DNA of 64,000 nt. Origin: JAVVSR01 sp036654095 (GTDB lineage Bacteria; Bacillota; Clostridia; Christensenellales; CAG-917). Below the pieces are notes generated by a model. That model did not search any database and had not been told where the DNA came from. It saw only the letters and a list, made by a program, of their open reading frames with translations. The stretch spans positions 1-64,000 of the forward strand of contig JAVVSR010000001.1 of NCBI GenBank assembly GCA_036654095.1. The letters run 5' to 3'. How positions within the stretch are numbered: position 1 is the first letter of the stretch; each line of letters begins with the position of its first letter. The translations under genes were made by a program, and so were the position numbers. Shown here one piece after another: positions 61,870 to 64,000 of the stretch.

Positions 61870-61898
61870 AAAGGCAAATTGTTTTGCCTTTTTTTTAA
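61870..61898 (+). terminator. Terminator between ftsY and ylxM
   Basis: AAGGCAAA pairs with TTTTGCCTT across a short loop, followed by T8 or more. Confidence 0.8.
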
Positions 61899-61926
61899 TA
61901 ATTTTTCTAATTTTTACAAGTTCTGC

Positions 61927-61955
61927 TTGACAAAATTATATGAATATCTTATTAT
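61927..61955 (+). promoter_or_regulatory. Promoter of the ylxM-ffh unit
   Basis: TTGACA (61927-61932), 17-base spacer, TATTAT (61950-61955). Just downstream the short leader holds GTAAAGG/CCTTTAC (61958-61977) and ACAGC/GCTGT (61976-61991) inverted repeats before the ATG at 62004. Confidence 0.75.
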
Positions 61956-62003
61956 ATGTAAAGGTGAATGCCTTTACAGCTAAAATGCTGTTGGCGGTGA
62001 ATT

Positions 62004-62336
62004 ATGAGTAATGTTCAAAAAAATTTGGAAATAAGCGATTATTTAAGTTTGTATGGCGCGCTTTTAACAGAACATCAATCGGAGATGCTTAGGTTGTACT
62101 ATGACTGTGACATTTCGTTGTTTGAAATTGCCGAACAGTTTAGCATTTCAAGACAGGCTGTTCGTGACGCGATTGTCAGAGGTGAAAAGCTTTTGCTTGA
62201 ATACGAAAGTAAATTGCGCCTTAAAAAATCCAATCAGGCTTTGAAAGAAAAAATTTTAGTTGCTATTGAGCTAATTCGGGCAAATAAAAACGCTGAAAGT
62301 GTTTTGCAGTCTATCATCAGTGAAATGGAGGAGTAG
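62004..62336 (+). CDS. ylxM: YlxM, SRP-associated HTH protein
   Basis: 110 residues. Helix-turn-helix of sigma-70 region 4 type ('SLFEIAEQFSISRQAVRDAI', about 37-56) followed by a helical tail. YlxM proteins are encoded with ffh and bind SRP or its RNA, helping targeting. GGCGGTGA precedes the ATG. ffh starts two bases after its stop, so the two are coupled. Confidence 0.93.
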   Translation: MSNVQKNLEISDYLSLYGALLTEHQSEMLRLYYDCDISLFEIAEQFSISRQAVRDAIVRGEKLLLEYESKLRLKKSNQALKEKILVAIELIRANKNAESVLQSIISEMEE

Positions 62337-62338
62337 TT

Positions 62339-63658
62339 ATGGCGTTTGATAATTTAAGTACAAAGTTAAATCATATATTTACTAAAATGCGAGATAAAGG
62401 CAGGCTTACCGAACTTGAAGTAAAGCAAGCTATGCGCGAAATTCGTATCGCGTTGTTGGAAGCTGACGTGAACTTTGGCGTTGTTAAAGATTTTATAAAC
62501 GTTGTTACGGAAAAGGCTTGTGGCGAAAATATTTTAAAAGGTTTAGATAGCAGTCAACAGGTTATTAAAATTGTCAATGATGAACTAGTGTCTTTAATGG
62601 GCAGTACCCACACGAAAATTGCCGTGGCCGACCGTCCGCCAACAATTATTATGATGTGTGGTTTGCAGGGCGCTGGCAAAACGACTATGTGTGGAAAACT
62701 TGCGCAAATGTACCGTAAACTTAATAAAAAAGTACTTCTTGCCGCTTGCGATATATACCGTCCTGCTGCAATTAAGCAGTTGCAAATTGTTGGAGAAAAA
62801 GTTAAAACTCAAGTTTTTACACTTGGGCAAATAAGTCCTGTTAAAATTGCTGAAGCGGCTTTGGCAGAGGCTAGGCGATTAGGTTCAGATGTTTTAATTA
62901 TTGATACGGCGGGTCGTCTTCACATTGACGAACAGCTTATGGATGAGCTTAAAAACATTAAAGCTAGCGTTAAACCTAATGAAATTATGCTTGTTGTCGA
63001 CAGTATGACTGGACAAGACGCAGTAAACGTTGCAGATACGTTCAATAAAAGCCTCGAGATAAGCGGGATTATTTTAACAAAACTTGATGGCGATACAAGA
63101 GGTGGCGCGGCTTTATCAATTCGCGCGGTTACAGGTAAGCCTATTAAGTTCGTCGGCAACGGCGAAAAGATGGACGACCTTGAGCAATTTCACCCCGACA
63201 GAATGGCTAGCCGTATTTTAGGAATGGGCGACGTCCTTACTTTGATTGAAAAAGCGCAAGAAGTTTTTTCAGATGAGGAAGCGAAAAATCTACAAAAGAA
63301 AATGAAAAACAACGCTTTTACCTTGCAAGACTATCTAACGCAACTTGAAAGTGTAAAGAAAATGGGCGGAATTGGCAAAATGTTGAAAATGATGCCGGGT
63401 ATGGGCAAATTTTCGGACGCCGATGTTGACGAAAATCGTATTGTAAAAACGAAAGCTGTTATACAATCAATGACTTTTGAGGAGCGTGAAAATCCTGATA
63501 TAATTAAGTCAAGCAGAAGAAAGCGCATTGCGCAGGGCAGTGGTTGTACAATTCAAGATGTAAATCAACTTTTAAAGCAGTTTGAAATGAGCAAGGAAAT
63601 GTTGAAGCGTTTTTCAAAGGGCGGTATGAAAAATATGAAGTTTCCGCCAATGGGATAA
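62339..63658 (+). CDS. ffh: Signal recognition particle protein Ffh
   Basis: 439 residues. Binds 4.5S/6S SRP RNA and signal sequences. N domain (1-95); G domain with GLQGAGKT (108-115), 'DIYRPAAIKQLQ', 'DTAGRLHIDEQLMDEL' and 'TKLDGDTRGGAAL'. The methionine-rich M domain (about 320-439) ends in 'GSGCTIQDVNQLLKQFEMSKEMLKRF', with Met-rich 'MKNMKFPPMG' tail. Length is normal. Confidence 0.97.
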   Translation: MAFDNLSTKLNHIFTKMRDKGRLTELEVKQAMREIRIALLEADVNFGVVKDFINVVTEKACGENILKGLDSSQQVIKIVNDELVSLMGSTHTKIAVADRPPTIIMMCGLQGAGKTTMCGKLAQMYRKLNKKVLLAACDIYRPAAIKQLQIVGEKVKTQVFTLGQISPVKIAEAALAEARRLGSDVLIIDTAGRLHIDEQLMDELKNIKASVKPNEIMLVVDSMTGQDAVNVADTFNKSLEISGIILTKLDGDTRGGAALSIRAVTGKPIKFVGNGEKMDDLEQFHPDRMASRILGMGDVLTLIEKAQEVFSDEEAKNLQKKMKNNAFTLQDYLTQLESVKKMGGIGKMLKMMPGMGKFSDADVDENRIVKTKAVIQSMTFEERENPDIIKSSRRKRIAQGSGCTIQDVNQLLKQFEMSKEMLKRFSKGGMKNMKFPPMG

Positions 63659-63732
63659 CAAATAGTTATGACATTTAAGTTAAATCATTGCTATAAAAGC
63701 TTGTATAAATATAGATAACAGGTACTTATTTA

Positions 63733-64000
63733 ATGTTAATAGATAATTGGGAATAGATACTTAGTTAATGAATATCTCGCTNNNNNNNNNNNNNNNNNNN
63801 NNNNNNNNNNNNNNNNNNNNNNNNNNNNNNNNNNNNNNNNNNNNNNNNNNNNNNNNNNNNNNNNNNNNNNNNNNNNNNNNNTGGAAATGTTGCTACAAAT
63901 GTTAATAGATAATTGGGAATAGATACTTAGTTAATGAATATCTCGCTTGGAAATGTTGCTACAAATGTTAATAGATAATTGGGAATAGATACTTAGTTAA
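63733..64000. repeat. Tandem 66-base repeat array, broken by a sequencing gap
   Basis: A 66-base unit beginning ATGTTAATAGATAATTGGGA is seen from 63733 to 63781 (interrupted by the gap), 63899-63964 in full and 63965-64000 in part. A decayed copy may start near 63707. The unit has stops in all six frames, so it is not coding. The array runs out of the window. Confidence 0.9.
63782..63881. other. Assembly gap of 100 N
   Basis: Exactly 100 N, a common placeholder for a gap of unknown size. The sequence resumes in the same phase of the 66-base repeat, so the gap is inside the repeat array. Confidence 0.98.

Overview
The window is AT-rich, uses the standard bacterial code (TGA serves as a stop) and carries gene orders typical of Firmicutes. 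These are rsmD-coaD-ylbJ-pta-ackA-DUF177-rpmF-plsX-rnc-smc-ftsY-ylxM-ffh, ytxC-like next to thrS with a T-box leader, and infC-rpmI-rplT behind an attenuator leader. Two sporulation-associated genes (ytxC-like and ylbJ), the phenylacetate-CoA ligase / indolepyruvate oxidoreductase operon, acetate formation through Pta-AckA and the UPF0210-ACT pair point to an anaerobic, probably spore-forming member of the Clostridia. A run of exactly 100 N at 63782-63881 shows that the contig is a scaffold, so it may come from a draft or metagenome-assembled genome. I cannot name the species.

Layout. 1-7940: right part of a prophage with a P22-like head and short-tail module (portal, scaffold candidate, coat, gp4-like connector, gp10-like nozzle), then unknown coiled-coil proteins and two holin-like genes, closed by a strong terminator. 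8107-11772: a secreted or anchored protein of unknown function, a stand-alone murG and an alpha/beta hydrolase. 12146-22740: a type II topoisomerase pair (probably parE-parC), a DUF1846 protein, pepF, a lipoprotein and dnaB. 23117-27965: UPF0210 and ACT proteins, a HAD phosphatase, a NYN/OST-HTH RNA-related protein, tRNA-Leu(GAG) and a YtxC-like protein. 28156-34814: T-box-thrS, leader-infC-rpmI-rplT, an rRNA methyltransferase, yebC and proA. 35176-39090: two membrane proteins and a DUF2156-GNAT fusion. 39560-47291: an aconitase-family hydratase followed by paaK-iorA-iorB-paaK-ACT. 47588-63658: one-carbon, rRNA, CoA, acetate, phospholipid, chromosome-segregation and SRP genes.

How genes work together. 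Pta and AckA turn acetyl-CoA into acetate and ATP. IorAB with the two ligases links aryl-pyruvates, arylacetyl-CoA and arylacetates. FtsY, YlxM and Ffh form the SRP targeting set. ThrS is controlled by uncharged tRNA-Thr, and the infC operon by a terminator-bearing leader.

The most unusual part is not a gene system but the number of intergenic tandem-repeat arrays with unrelated units (26817, 39245, 47290, 48131, 50240 and 63733 onward). Three of them start exactly at the stop codon of the gene before them. I found no CRISPR array, insertion sequence or recognisable defence system, and I do not claim a new system. The best leads are the stop-codon-seeded repeats, the reduced P22-like prophage module, a probably leaderless DUF2156-GNAT gene, and the unusual start of infC.
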